This document shows positions 1 through 9,300 of a stretch of 11,262 bases of DNA, one piece after another. How positions within the stretch are numbered: position 1 is the first letter of the stretch; each line of letters begins with the position of its first letter. A program made the translations under genes and the position numbers. The stretch is from Phoronis ovalis. Lineage: Eukaryota; Phoronida; Phoronidae. Below the pieces are notes generated by a model, which was not told the origin of the DNA, searched no databases, and worked only from the letters and a program-made list of their open reading frames with translations. The stretch covers positions 1 through 11,262 of the forward strand of contig JAOXYB010054968.1 in assembly GCA_028565635.1 (NCBI GenBank), in the 5' to 3' direction.

Positions 1-450
1 AACCTTAAATAAACAGTAAGTTTATTTTTTGGTCACATACCTAGAGAAATTTGTGCAGTGTATACAACCTTGCTCAATATGGAAACACAATTATTGTGAA
101 ATTCATCAGCAAGAAGCATAAATCACCTTCTGCCGTACTCGGCATGGAAATATTAGTACATGGAGGTGATCCGAAGTTTGTTTTGTACCATATTTCCTTA
201 AAACCCAATAAAGAGGTAATCAGCTACACATAATTGATTATCTCGTATTAATACAGATGGGTCTTCAAGTCAAATTGCCAATTATTAGAGGGGGTGATTA
301 TTGATTTACTTTAGTCACCAGAGGAGAAAATACGGTATTTGACCTCGCATTTTAATTTAACATTTTTTTCTACTAGTGTATATTCCATCTCATTTTTCAT
401 TCTATACATGTACCTCTTATGTAAATTGGCCCAATTTTTATTGTTTCAAG
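1..450 (+). other. Intron of the helicase gene (5' part off-window)
   Basis: No helicase motif is readable here in any + strand frame, so this is intron upstream of the motif VI exon. It ends in the pyrimidine-rich acceptor before 451. An open stretch at 51-233 has no recognisable protein similarity and is best read as chance. Confidence 0.7.
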
Positions 451-551
451 GTTTTAATGCAAGCGGAAGACCGGGCTCACCGTATTGGACAGCATGATTC
501 TGTAACCGTTCATTATCTTGTGGCTCATGGAACTGCTGATGATGTGATATG
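451..551 (+). CDS. Helicase exon with motif VI
   Basis: The exon opens after the acceptor ttgtttcaag and reads [14 protein letters not shown], then a beta-strand-like [17 protein letters not shown] segment. It stops two bases into a tryptophan codon at the donor gtaggt (552). The R-x2-R of motif VI is intact, so the ATPase arginine-finger position is preserved. The residues that should precede it (motif V) are not found between 1 and 450 and must lie on an exon upstream of the window. Confidence 0.93.
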
Positions 552-1424
552 GTAGGTACGAAAATGTCAACATATTCTTGCACATTGTTAGTGATCCATA
601 TTAAATTTTAAACCACAGCTTAAATAACACAGTTACTGAGGAGGGTTTCATTCAATATTACTACCTGAGGGAACATGGAAGAGAGTGTATTAGTAAACAA
701 ATCTATGATCATTAACTGTTAGCACTCTAATTTGTTTTCTATTTTTGCATAGGAAAATGATTCAGGACAAACTAACAGTACTTGGATCTGCTGGTTTAGC
801 TAAAGCAGACTTCTCCGAGGCAGACACTACATGTCTTAAGGTATGTGTAACAAAAGATGTGCTAACGTTCTTACTTTCGTAATATCCAAAACAAGGCAAA
901 GTGCTGTTCAGTGAATACATCAGCCCCATGAAGTGGTGAATACTAGTGATCACAATTTAATGTGCATATTCATAGAATTGACAAATAGTAAATAATACAA
1001 ACACAATGTATTAATTAACTAGAAAATGCTTAAATTAACTTAATTTTTTCATGATAACAAAACAGCATCTATCAATTGATCTTAATTAATTAATATAATT
1101 AAACTTATCATTTACTATATTAATATTATTGAAGTTTTGTCATTTACAAATAATTTTCATTAAATTTGCTGAGAATTCTTCTAATACTGTATATATGAAT
1201 GGCCAACCAAATCCCTATATATTGATTATGTTAAACAGTGTATTTCCAGTTTATTTCAGTATTTTTACCACTTGCAGAATACCACTCAACGTGATATTAC
1301 ATCATTCTTTGATAAAAGTTCTACTGTAGAAGATGATGATGTCATAATGGCTGCCATGTTGGATGATGACCCATTTTTGGATGAATCCACTGAAGAGCCC
1401 ACAGCAAAGAAAATGAAACTCTGA
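451..1424 (+). CDS. SMARCAL1: SMARCAL1/ZRANB3-like SNF2 annealing helicase, C-terminal part (3 exons, 5' partial)
   Basis: The C-terminal end of a SNF2-family ATPase is encoded by exons 451-551, 753-840 and 1278-1424, all with GT-AG junctions and compatible phases. The first exon carries helicase motif VI ([11 protein letters not shown]), whose arginines contact ATP, followed by [14 protein letters not shown]. The second reads [22 protein letters not shown]. In my recollection of the family, GTADD, the W-x2-IQ-K spacing and AGL-x3-FSE match SMARCAL1 better than ZRANB3. These enzymes reanneal RPA-coated single strands and reverse stalled replication forks in the nucleus. The last exon adds a PIP-box-like motif (QRDITSFF), an acidic patch and a basic KKMKL end, then TGA. 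The ATPase lobe and the earlier helicase motifs lie upstream of the window. Family membership is secure; the choice of SMARCAL1 over ZRANB3 is likely but not proven. Confidence 0.9.
753..840 (+). CDS. Helicase exon, SNF2 C-terminal extension
   Basis: This exon lies between the acceptor ttttgcatag and the donor gtatgtgt. Its first base completes the tryptophan codon left open by the previous exon, and it ends on a full codon (K, phase 0). The encoded [23 protein letters not shown] is the segment right after the helicase C lobe, where SMARCAL1 proteins have a similar I-Q-x-K-x-x-VL-x-x-AGL pattern. Confidence 0.9.
841..1277 (+). other. Intron of the helicase gene
   Basis: AT-rich intron from gtatgtgt to cacttgcag, containing runs of TTAATTAA-type sequence near 1075-1130. 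The short open frame near its 3' end runs through the acceptor in a frame different from the exon and is not coding. Confidence 0.85.
1278..1424 (+). CDS. Last helicase exon with PIP box, acidic patch and basic tail
   Basis: The exon begins after cacttgcag in phase 0 and encodes 48 residues before TGA. It opens with [13 protein letters not shown], where Q-x2-I-x2-F-F meets the PIP-box consensus for binding the sliding clamp PCNA. An acidic, hydrophobic-spaced stretch follows ([20 protein letters not shown]), then a short basic end (AKKMKL) that could serve nuclear import. No further globular domain follows, so the protein ends soon after the helicase core, as SMARCAL1 does. ZRANB3 continues into zinc-finger and HNH domains. 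Confidence 0.88.
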   Translation, partial: NTTQRDITSFFDKSSTVEDDDVIMAAMLDDDPFLDESTEEPTAKKMKL

Positions 1425-1473
1425 AAAGACTTTCTACTACAAAGTACTCAACATAATGTACAATCTTCATCGC

Positions 1474-1479
1474 AATAAA
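1474..1479 (+). terminator. Polyadenylation signal of the helicase gene
   Basis: An AATAAA hexamer lies 50 bases after the TGA of the helicase gene. It implies a very short 3' UTR, with cleavage around 1490-1510. No other canonical hexamer occurs nearer the stop on this strand. Confidence 0.75.
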
Positions 1480-1788
1480 TAAGTTCCTTGTATCAATGAA
1501 CCAAAAATACGAAGCACAATATGCATTACTTCACTTTCTTAACATATTTTTTATCAGACACTGTACTCTGTACAAACAACAACTTGGAGACCACTACTAT
1601 TATAACATTATACTAGTAATACAAGTGTTATCAGACTTGTTGTATCATAATATTATATAGAAAGTGATAATTGCTACAAATGAGTTGAACAGCAGTTTCA
1701 ATTCCATTTATATATTTACTACAAATACAATGTACTGTAGAATTAATGAAAAATACAGCATGTATGTGTAAACCAAATTGTTTTGTAC

Positions 1789-1942
1789 CTTGGTGTAAAT
1801 GATGTTTCACCATAGAACAGTGAAAGTTCTCCACTATCATCAAGCAAGATGTTTGTCATGTCAGATGCCCATCCCTTCCCTAGGAGTACATCACATTGCA
1901 ACTCGTATGTGGTTTGTAGCCATGATTTGCAGCTGGGCAGTG
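1789..1942 (-). other. Unassigned possible exon
   Basis: On the - strand an open frame of 50 codons is bounded by a possible acceptor (caaaaatag) and a possible donor (AAG before gtacaa). It reads, in part, KSWLQTTYELQCDVLLGKG and NILLDDSGELSLFYGETSF, with a fairly balanced, protein-like composition that differs from the biased residues of neighbouring non-coding frames. No family is recognised. It could be an exon of another gene, a decayed element fragment or chance. A + strand frame overlaps it (1849-2061). Confidence 0.25.
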
Positions 1943-2031
1943 CTATTTTTGAAGTAATCCGCTTATACATAAAGCAAAGCACCAGATACAATAAATGTCA
2001 AAGATTCGGATCAGCAATTATCCCACTTTTC

Positions 2032-2158
2032 AAGGTCGTACTAAAATCCCACCTAGCCTAATACAAACACCTACGGCCTCTTTTAATTGTCCAGTCAACT
2101 TCTCAAGGTCTTTTAAAATGTCACCTAGCCTAATATGCCCACAAAACCTATGGCCTTT
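2032..2158. repeat. Two-copy degenerate tandem repeat, about 72-73 bp unit
   Basis: The block from aaggtc (2032) to ctacggcct recurs from aaggtc (2105) to ctatggcct. Both copies share aaggtc, taaaat, cacctagcctaata and ccta-ggcct in the same order, offset by 72-73 bases. The copies have diverged by substitutions and small indels. Confidence 0.7.
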
Positions 2159-2182
2159 GTGAATCCACTTTCGAATTGCCTT

Positions 2183-2219
2183 TCCCAAAATGGGTGTAAT
2201 GTGATGTGCCCTTTTGGGA
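2183..2219. repeat. Imperfect hairpin
   Basis: The arms tcccaaaatggg and cccttttggga are complementary over 11 pairs with one bulged t, around a loop of about 14 bases. It sits just after the tandem repeat and may belong to the same element remnant. Confidence 0.55.
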
Positions 2220-2745
2220 ACAAACATGGCCACCAGTTGGCACTATTGGAAGTAATCAAGGTAAAAATCATAACCAGCTTGCACCGTGACCTGTATTTAC
2301 CCTGAGCACTATGTGCGATGAGCACAAAATGCATTGGTTCATGACTCGTTGATCCTATACAGTGCATGCAAATAGTCTATTGGACATTACTTGTGATTGT
2401 CTAACTGCTTTGTCAGCTAATAAAGATTAGAGTAAAGGACAGTTTCATTACTTGTCATTATCTGCAGTAAAACTCCAAAGTAGGACCTATTGTACATTTT
2501 TGATTGACAGCTATAGTAGTGAGTTTAGTATTCTAAGAACAGTACACAATAACATCATTGCACAAATTACATACAAAAAAATAACATCTTATAATTAATT
2601 TGTAATTGGTATTGAAGTTACAAATAGTGTAGCGCATAGCACATTTCAAAAATATTGTTCACAGAACAATTGACTGTATCCTCAAATTGGCCCATCATCG
2701 TGAAAAAATTAAGCAAGAACAATAACATTGTATCAGCTGCTTGTT

Positions 2746-3393
2746 TCATGTACCAGGTGGGACTGGAGGGCTATGTACGGTTCGCTTGAGTGGAGGAGGA
2801 CTCGGTAGAGCACACCGTACAACCTGGGGTGGAGGAAGCCCATGCACAAAACGCTGTACAACTTGGCTACGGACAACAATGTTATGCATTGGTTGTACCA
2901 TCATTGGCTGTGTAAACACTGGTAAAGGCAAAGCCTGTACATATGGAACAGGCGTGCCAATTGGTGTGGTGTATGCCGGCTGATAATGTAGTGTTCTTAC
3001 AGTTTGTGATTCATATACAGTATTGTCTGGATAATTGTGATGTATAAATGCTTCTTGTGAATGCACTGGGCCTGGCTGTGAGCGATGAAGTTCTTCGTGG
3101 CTGCTACGTTGGGGATAGCCAAACATGCTAATTTTCCTTTCTGGCTGTGATAAATTATGACTCACCACAGACTTATCTAAATCACTGTCTATGTTGGAAT
3201 TAGGATTAAAACTCATGGCACAATCTTTTGCTTTATCTTTCCTGGAATCTCGTAATGACCTGTATTCTGAGACTGAACCAGTAAAGGAGGAAGTACTTGA
3301 TGAAGCGCCTACTGTTTCATTTTGATTCTTATCCATACTTTTAGTATGTTCTTCAACCATGCCATGTAATGTTTCCATAGGAGGTCCTTCATC
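2746..3393 (-). CDS. Zinc-finger gene last exon: disordered C-terminal tail
   Basis: This is the largest exon, 215 codons plus TGA, in phase 0 after catgttacag. It begins DEGPPMETLHGMVEEHTKSM, moves through a serine-rich and charged stretch (SSSTSSFTGS, SRKDKAKD) and ends in a P/Q/V/Y-rich region with repeated short proline clusters (LPPP, PSPPPLKR, PPVPPGT). The composition predicts an unstructured tail, often used for protein contacts. The C-terminus resembles in style the proline-rich start of the first exon in the window. Confidence 0.85.
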   Translation of the reverse strand, partial: DEGPPMETLHGMVEEHTKSMDKNQNETVGASSSTSSFTGSVSEYRSLRDSRKDKAKDCAMSFNPNSNIDSDLDKSVVSHNLSQPERKISMFGYPQRSSHEELHRSQPGPVHSQEAFIHHNYPDNTVYESQTVRTLHYQPAYTTPIGTPVPYVQALPLPVFTQPMMVQPMHNIVVRSQVVQRFVHGLPPPQVVRCALPSPPPLKRTVHSPPVPPGT

Positions 3394-6300
3394 CTGTAAC
3401 ATGTGCTATTACTAATAATTATAACCATACTTATGATAGCAGAAACCTGATATAATACTTTCTATTGTTTTAATAATTATTTAAATAAAACATTTTTTAA
3501 ATCATTTTCTTATACTTTAATTAGAGATCCAGATTGGGAGTGTTGTACATATATATATTTTTTGAAGTTTGCATTTTTACTAGTCAGAATGGTCTCCCTA
3601 CTGGATACCAAACTTAGTTACAGATGTATAAAGTAACTTCTTCGTTATGTTAATTATTAATCATTTTTTCCATTTTACTACCCGAAATTCCACCCAAGTA
3701 TAAAGGGTGAATTTAAGAAGAACTAAACAGTATTAGCTATGTTTAGTTATTCAAATTCTGGTTCGAACAGCTGAAATTTGTACACATGATTTGTTATTAC
3801 CTTTGCCTCCATTCCCTTGCCATGCAACTGTTCTGCTCTATATCTTAGCAATGCCATAGTGAGAGTTTTAGAGACTTCCATGGCTTGTTCAGCTTCAGTC
3901 TCATTACCAACTTTGCACACCCCCTAAAATATACTTACAGTTAGTAATAAAATACTTCTACCATTAGTGTCCATCAGTGGCAGAAAACTAGGTTTTATGT
4001 TTTTCTGGAGCTGCAGAAAATGAGGGATATTCATAGGTTTGGCAATATCTGGGGAATGCCATAAATGAAGTCATTATTTTTATCAGAAAGTTTTGTCCTG
4101 AGTGCCTATACCCTTACTAGTACAAAAAAATAAAACTAGGGTCTCTCCTCTAGTAAAATATAACATTGGCCTTGAAGATATGCATGCATGTTTTTTTCAA
4201 ATTATTCCATTATTACTTGAATGTCATTTCTATATAAGGCCAGACCATGATATTATATAATTAATACTAAAAAACTGTAACATATAAATATGCCATCAAT
4301 GCTGCCAATTCAATTTCATTTTTTGATAAATTTACCAGCAAGCGAATACTCACTTTGTACAAAATTTGTAATGGCAAGAATGAGTGAGTGGACATCAAAA
4401 CATAATGATACAACCACTCATAAAACAGTTTGAATGTGAAGAATCATGCGTAATAACAAATTATTTGTAGATATAAAGTTAACCATATTTTAAGATGTAT
4501 TAAGAACCTGTCTAATAATTTTACCAACCATTTCAGCTAATATTGTCTGCACTAACTCTTTGTTAATCCCAACATCCGACATCTTTTGATCCGTGGTCCT
4601 CTGACTAGACTGCTTAACCTGAAATGGAATGTCATTCTTACCTAAAGACACATTAGACGATAAACCTACATGATTGAATACTTTTTACTGGCTAGCATCA
4701 AAAGAAAACTTTGCTACTAGTTTCCTTTATCTGAATTGTAACGTTTCACATAATAACAAAAGCACTCACACTTACTGGTGGTTCAAAAAGTGCATCATGT
4801 AAGCTGGTAGCATTCTGCTGACTTTGCTGTCTGGTACCCAAGCGTTCCTTATTGGCATTACTGTCTCGTTTTGATGTACTTGCAGTGGGTTGTGAAGTAC
4901 TATTAGATGGAGAACCTAAAATGAGGATACAAGTATATAATGACAATAATTACTATAACTGTGACTACCATGTCTAGTGAGGCAGCCATCTTGTAAAAAT
5001 GTTTGAGAAAAAAATGAATAAGTCCTGTGCTAAAACTGTACTGAGTTCCAGGCAAATTAAGCCCATAATTCACCTGCATGTTTAACATGTCACACTGGTG
5101 TATCAAAAGTACCAAGAACTTGCAGACAGTACATGTACTTGTTTGTAATATCGGTATTAACCCATGGCCAGCAATTATCATGGAAATTTACTTTTTCTGA
5201 GATTCCATCAGTAAGTAGATATGGCATGTTTGTTATGACAAGTAACTTAGGTTTTATGCTAAAATCTCACTACACTTTGTGTACTACATTTCTTTTACTT
5301 TTTTCATTGCCCACATACCCGATCAATCATTGAGGAAATATTCAAAGTTCTTTCAGAAGTTTAATGCCTTTAATGCATTTAGCGATTTTGAAGATGAAGA
5401 AGAGATTATCATCTCACCGGGTATATTATTTTCTGGTGGAATTTTTATTTTACCAGAACCTTGTTGCCTTTCAATACTTCTCGCAAAGTTCTCTGCTTTG
5501 GCAAGTTTCCAAGAGTTTGATTTTGACCAATCACCAGAAAGTATTTCATGATACTTTGGATACATTTCTTTCTAAAAAAGAAATAGGAATACCTATATCA
5601 GTCCACAGTTTTCTATTCAGTAATTATCAGTTCCTGTAATTATCAGACCATAGCATAGTGCCTATTATGACTTTGAGGTCAAAAGATCATCTAAAGGTCA
5701 AATGTTAGGTTATTTAAAATTATACAGGAACATTTCAAAAGGTTAAGTACCAATTAGGTAATTTTGTTGTGGACACACACAAACATTCAAGATAAAAGAT
5801 ATGTATCTATTGTTTACAAAAAATAATCATTAAATTAAAAAATTAATTTTTAAATTTTTTATATTAGTTAAGATGCAAATCGCAGATTGTGGATTCTACT
5901 ACTAGAATGATATTTCAAATCAATTGCAAAGTTGTTCTCAGATTAGGTATCAAAATATAAACAAATTACACTTCCAAATTACATTTTTTTCTTAAAAATT
6001 CACTTTTGTTTGGCAAAAATGATTTATGTATATTATAAAATTCTATATCTATACAAAAATTTCAAATTCAATCAACTAAAAATGAAAATAAACTGATTAC
6101 CATTCAAAAATTACTAAACCATTTTAATACATAATCAATACATTGAGCATCTAAAGGCCGCAGAAAAAAAGTAGCACACTTTCAAGTGTGAATTGAGAAA
6201 ATCTACTATAATTAATAAACAATATACTTTCAAGCTACATTTCCCTGTTACAGAAATTAATCCTACTTACACAGATATGATGTTTGCAATCACTTTACAT

Positions 6301-9300
6301 TCATATAACAACAGCAGCACAGCAAAGTTATATCCAACTTGTGAAAATAACAAATAACATTACCAGTAACACTTCTTTATTACCATGTATTTATTCCGAT
6401 GCTTTAATGCAGTAACATGAATTAAAACTTGAGAGTGCTGCAGCTTGGAAACACAAAGCTCACAAAAGTAATCATGGTCTACATCAATTTTACACTGGTT
6501 GATATAGTCTAAACCTAAAACAGAATAGCTTGAATAAATTTGTAATAAGAAACCCTGTCAGATTTTAATTAGTAAATGACTGATATTCCTTACTTTTTCT
6601 TGATTGTGACTATAATGTGAAAGCAAAAACCTGTTTGAGAATCATGTTAGCGTGCCAGCAAAGCCTGCAGAATGGTTGTTTACAAATACTTTGATCTGCT
6701 CCATAATGATTTTGAGTCACTTAAATATTCCTTTTTACCTGCACTACTTGGGAACCTTACAAAATTAACAGTCTCCCTTTCGACACATTTGCAACAATGT
6801 TTCAACATGTCAACTTTAAGGAATTTACAGTCACTGATGTTTAAGTTGGGTAACATTAGATTTGTCAATTAAATTCTTCATTTTGGAAATTAATATTATT
6901 TCAGTTTGGAGGTAATATTAACTGGAGATTTCTATGCTAAGTAATTAAAAGAATGCAAACATACAAAGTTCCTAAGATTGAGATTATAGATATTATTATT
7001 AGTTTCAGGAAGTATGCCCACTTGATTTGTTACCTACTGTATGTAATTACACATTATACAATCTTTATCTCCAAAGCAAAAATTATACAAACTATTTTCA
7101 TATTTAAAAAAAAAATTATCTGGTCTTTTAATTTGAAGTGTTAATAAAAGTAATGTACCAATAAGAGGTTCCTCAGACTCTTGTAGTTGCTTTTGCAGTA
7201 AGGACCATTTTTCAGCCATCTCGGAACTAAGCGAACCTTTAAAGAAATATAAAATGATATAGTAATTGCATGTAAAGTTAACAACATTTGAGGTAAACAT
7301 TGAAATGTATCGCTAGCATTATTTTTAAGTTGTAGACATTTTTCATACAAAACAGATTCTATATGATTTTAGCTTCGTGAACCTGGTAAAATATCTTGTA
7401 AAATTTAGCTACATATGCACTTAATAAAGACTTTAAACAAATATTTTAGCAAGAAAAAGAAGCAAAGGTAGAACTAAAGATTGTTTTGGCCTTTTGTAGT
7501 TAGAGCAATAAATCGTACCAAGTTCAAGCATTTTACACTTACCTACATCTTTCCTTAGTTTCAGTTTCTGAAAAGTCGAAGTACAGCAACATTATTTCAC
7601 AACAGGGTCAAAAGCAGATAAAACAAATGGAATTGATACTCAAAGAGCCCTCGATAGAGCAGATACTAAGCTAATATATTCCTAATATTGCATTGATTGT
7701 CAGTTACTTATACTTAGCCACCAGGTTTCACCACCCAATGGATACTGTCACATGAGAGTAAAAGTACAGTGGTTAGATGTATTGTAAACTACTTGGTTTA
7801 TCACAAAAAAAAAAAATAATCTAAACCTCCACAACTATCAGCTCTTCTCTTTGTCAGCTAGGGCAAAGGCTAATATCTCCTGTTCTTCAAAATTTATTTA
7901 CAGTACAGTCTACAATGCATTTATGAATTTATTTTTTAATAGAAATAACTACCAGTTCACAGCCAACTAAATGTTTAATCATCTTTAACATTCCATCTTC
8001 AATCAGAAGATTTCATGAGAAGGCTCTACTAAGATGATTAGGTAAACAGTGTACAAGATCAATTGATCACCACCTTGCAATCCACTTGTAATAGAAAAGA
8101 GTTGTTTATTCTACTGTTAGCAGATGAGAATTAAGCTGATTATATAATTAGCTGGTTATAACAGATAATCATTAATTATATATATTATGGATTACCAATC
8201 ATTATTTTATAAACTTACCTTTTTATGTTTATTGCCATCTAGGTGGATCTGTAATGTGTCTGTGCTTGAGCATGTGACATTGCAAACCTATAAATATTAA
8301 ATTAAAAAAATTCAACATTTCAATGACTTCCTGATTATTCTTTCATTGATTTTTAAGCTAATAGGGAGGCCATGCACTGTCAGTCTCAGGTTTCTGGAAT
8401 ACGGAATTATGGTACTCTTTTTCATAATACTTCATTGTACCAGCCGTGCTCAGTATATTTACATCATTTTGACATTCATATACCTACAAATGGTCTAGGG
8501 TTTAAGAAATTTTTTTTTTGTTTAATTTTGCTTATCTTTCATTTTGTTATTAAAATATACATCCACAAAAATATTTTTATTGCAATACTTTGCATAAAAA
8601 TAAAAACTGATTAAACTGTGGGCCATTTGATGAAAATCTTTTTTTGTGAAGCGTTTACAAAGAGTGCATGTTTAACACTTTCACTTCATGCTAAATATAT
8701 CGCATTCATGGTACATTTGTCTATGAAGTCTTCAATCAAGAAGCATTGTTTAAAGTAAGTTAAGAGTTGACCAACATTAAATAATTATACTAGAAAAAGT
8801 GGCAAAACTGTGAAAGGCAATGTACTAATAGGAATGTAACTCATATTCAAGTTACTAACATTCAGATCCTCTCTTTGATTAATTGGCTGAAATTCAGCTA
8901 GCGACAAAAGTAGATTTTACAGTGGTAAACAAAATACTGACCTCACACCGATGTTCTTCTATTGTTTTACCAATGTCACATGGGGCTAAGTCTCTGTCAC
9001 AGGCAGCTTCCCAATCCTTCTGCTTCACTGGTACAGGTTTTTGAACTGTACTCTGGCTCTCCTATTCCAAAACAACATGCATGCATGTATTTAAAATGAC
9101 AGTCTAAGTAAACTCAGTTGTTGTTCTCTGCTTCATATTCTACACACACACATTTAACACTTTTACAAATGAACTCTATATTCCATATTCTCCCGCTCGC
9201 TGGCACTGATGCTCGTGGAAGCATATATATATAGAAAAGGTATATCAGAGACATATAGCGGGGAAAAATATGAAATTATTTTTATACAGTGAGGAAGGAA

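Larger units (their letters stand above)
1480..2745. other. Convergent intergenic / 3' UTR region
   Basis: This region lies between the polyadenylation signal of the + strand helicase gene and the stop of the - strand zinc-finger gene. It should hold the 3' UTR of the latter. No AATAAA or ATTAAA in - strand orientation was seen close after that stop; the first is an ATTAAA at 2082-2087, more than 650 bases away. The region also contains a degenerate tandem repeat, an imperfect hairpin and one unassigned open stretch on the - strand. Confidence 0.7.

Noticed and set aside
51-233. 60-codon open frame on the + strand near the window start
   Set aside because: It does not encode the helicase motifs expected just before motif VI, has no recognisable similarity, and its splice phase cannot be tied to the next exon.
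2741-2983. + strand open frame opposite the last zinc-finger exon
   Set aside because: It is the antisense shadow of a well-supported coding exon, with glycine, threonine and cysteine bias expected from reversed proline-rich codons.
5279-5639. Two + strand open frames of about 90 codons
   Set aside because: They lie antisense to exon 8 of the zinc-finger gene, which has good splice sites and in-frame joins on both sides.
7034-7300. 88-codon - strand open frame read as one gene
   Set aside because: Only the middle (7236-7159) is coding; the ends run into introns past clear splice sites.
8134-8153. Near-perfect 20-base palindrome
   Set aside because: It is short and AT-rich, lies in an intron and has no second copy in the window, so chance is the simplest explanation.
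8372-8614. 80-codon + strand open frame in an intron
   Set aside because: Its composition follows the AT-rich, T-run background (F, I, K, L), with no domain and no supporting signals.
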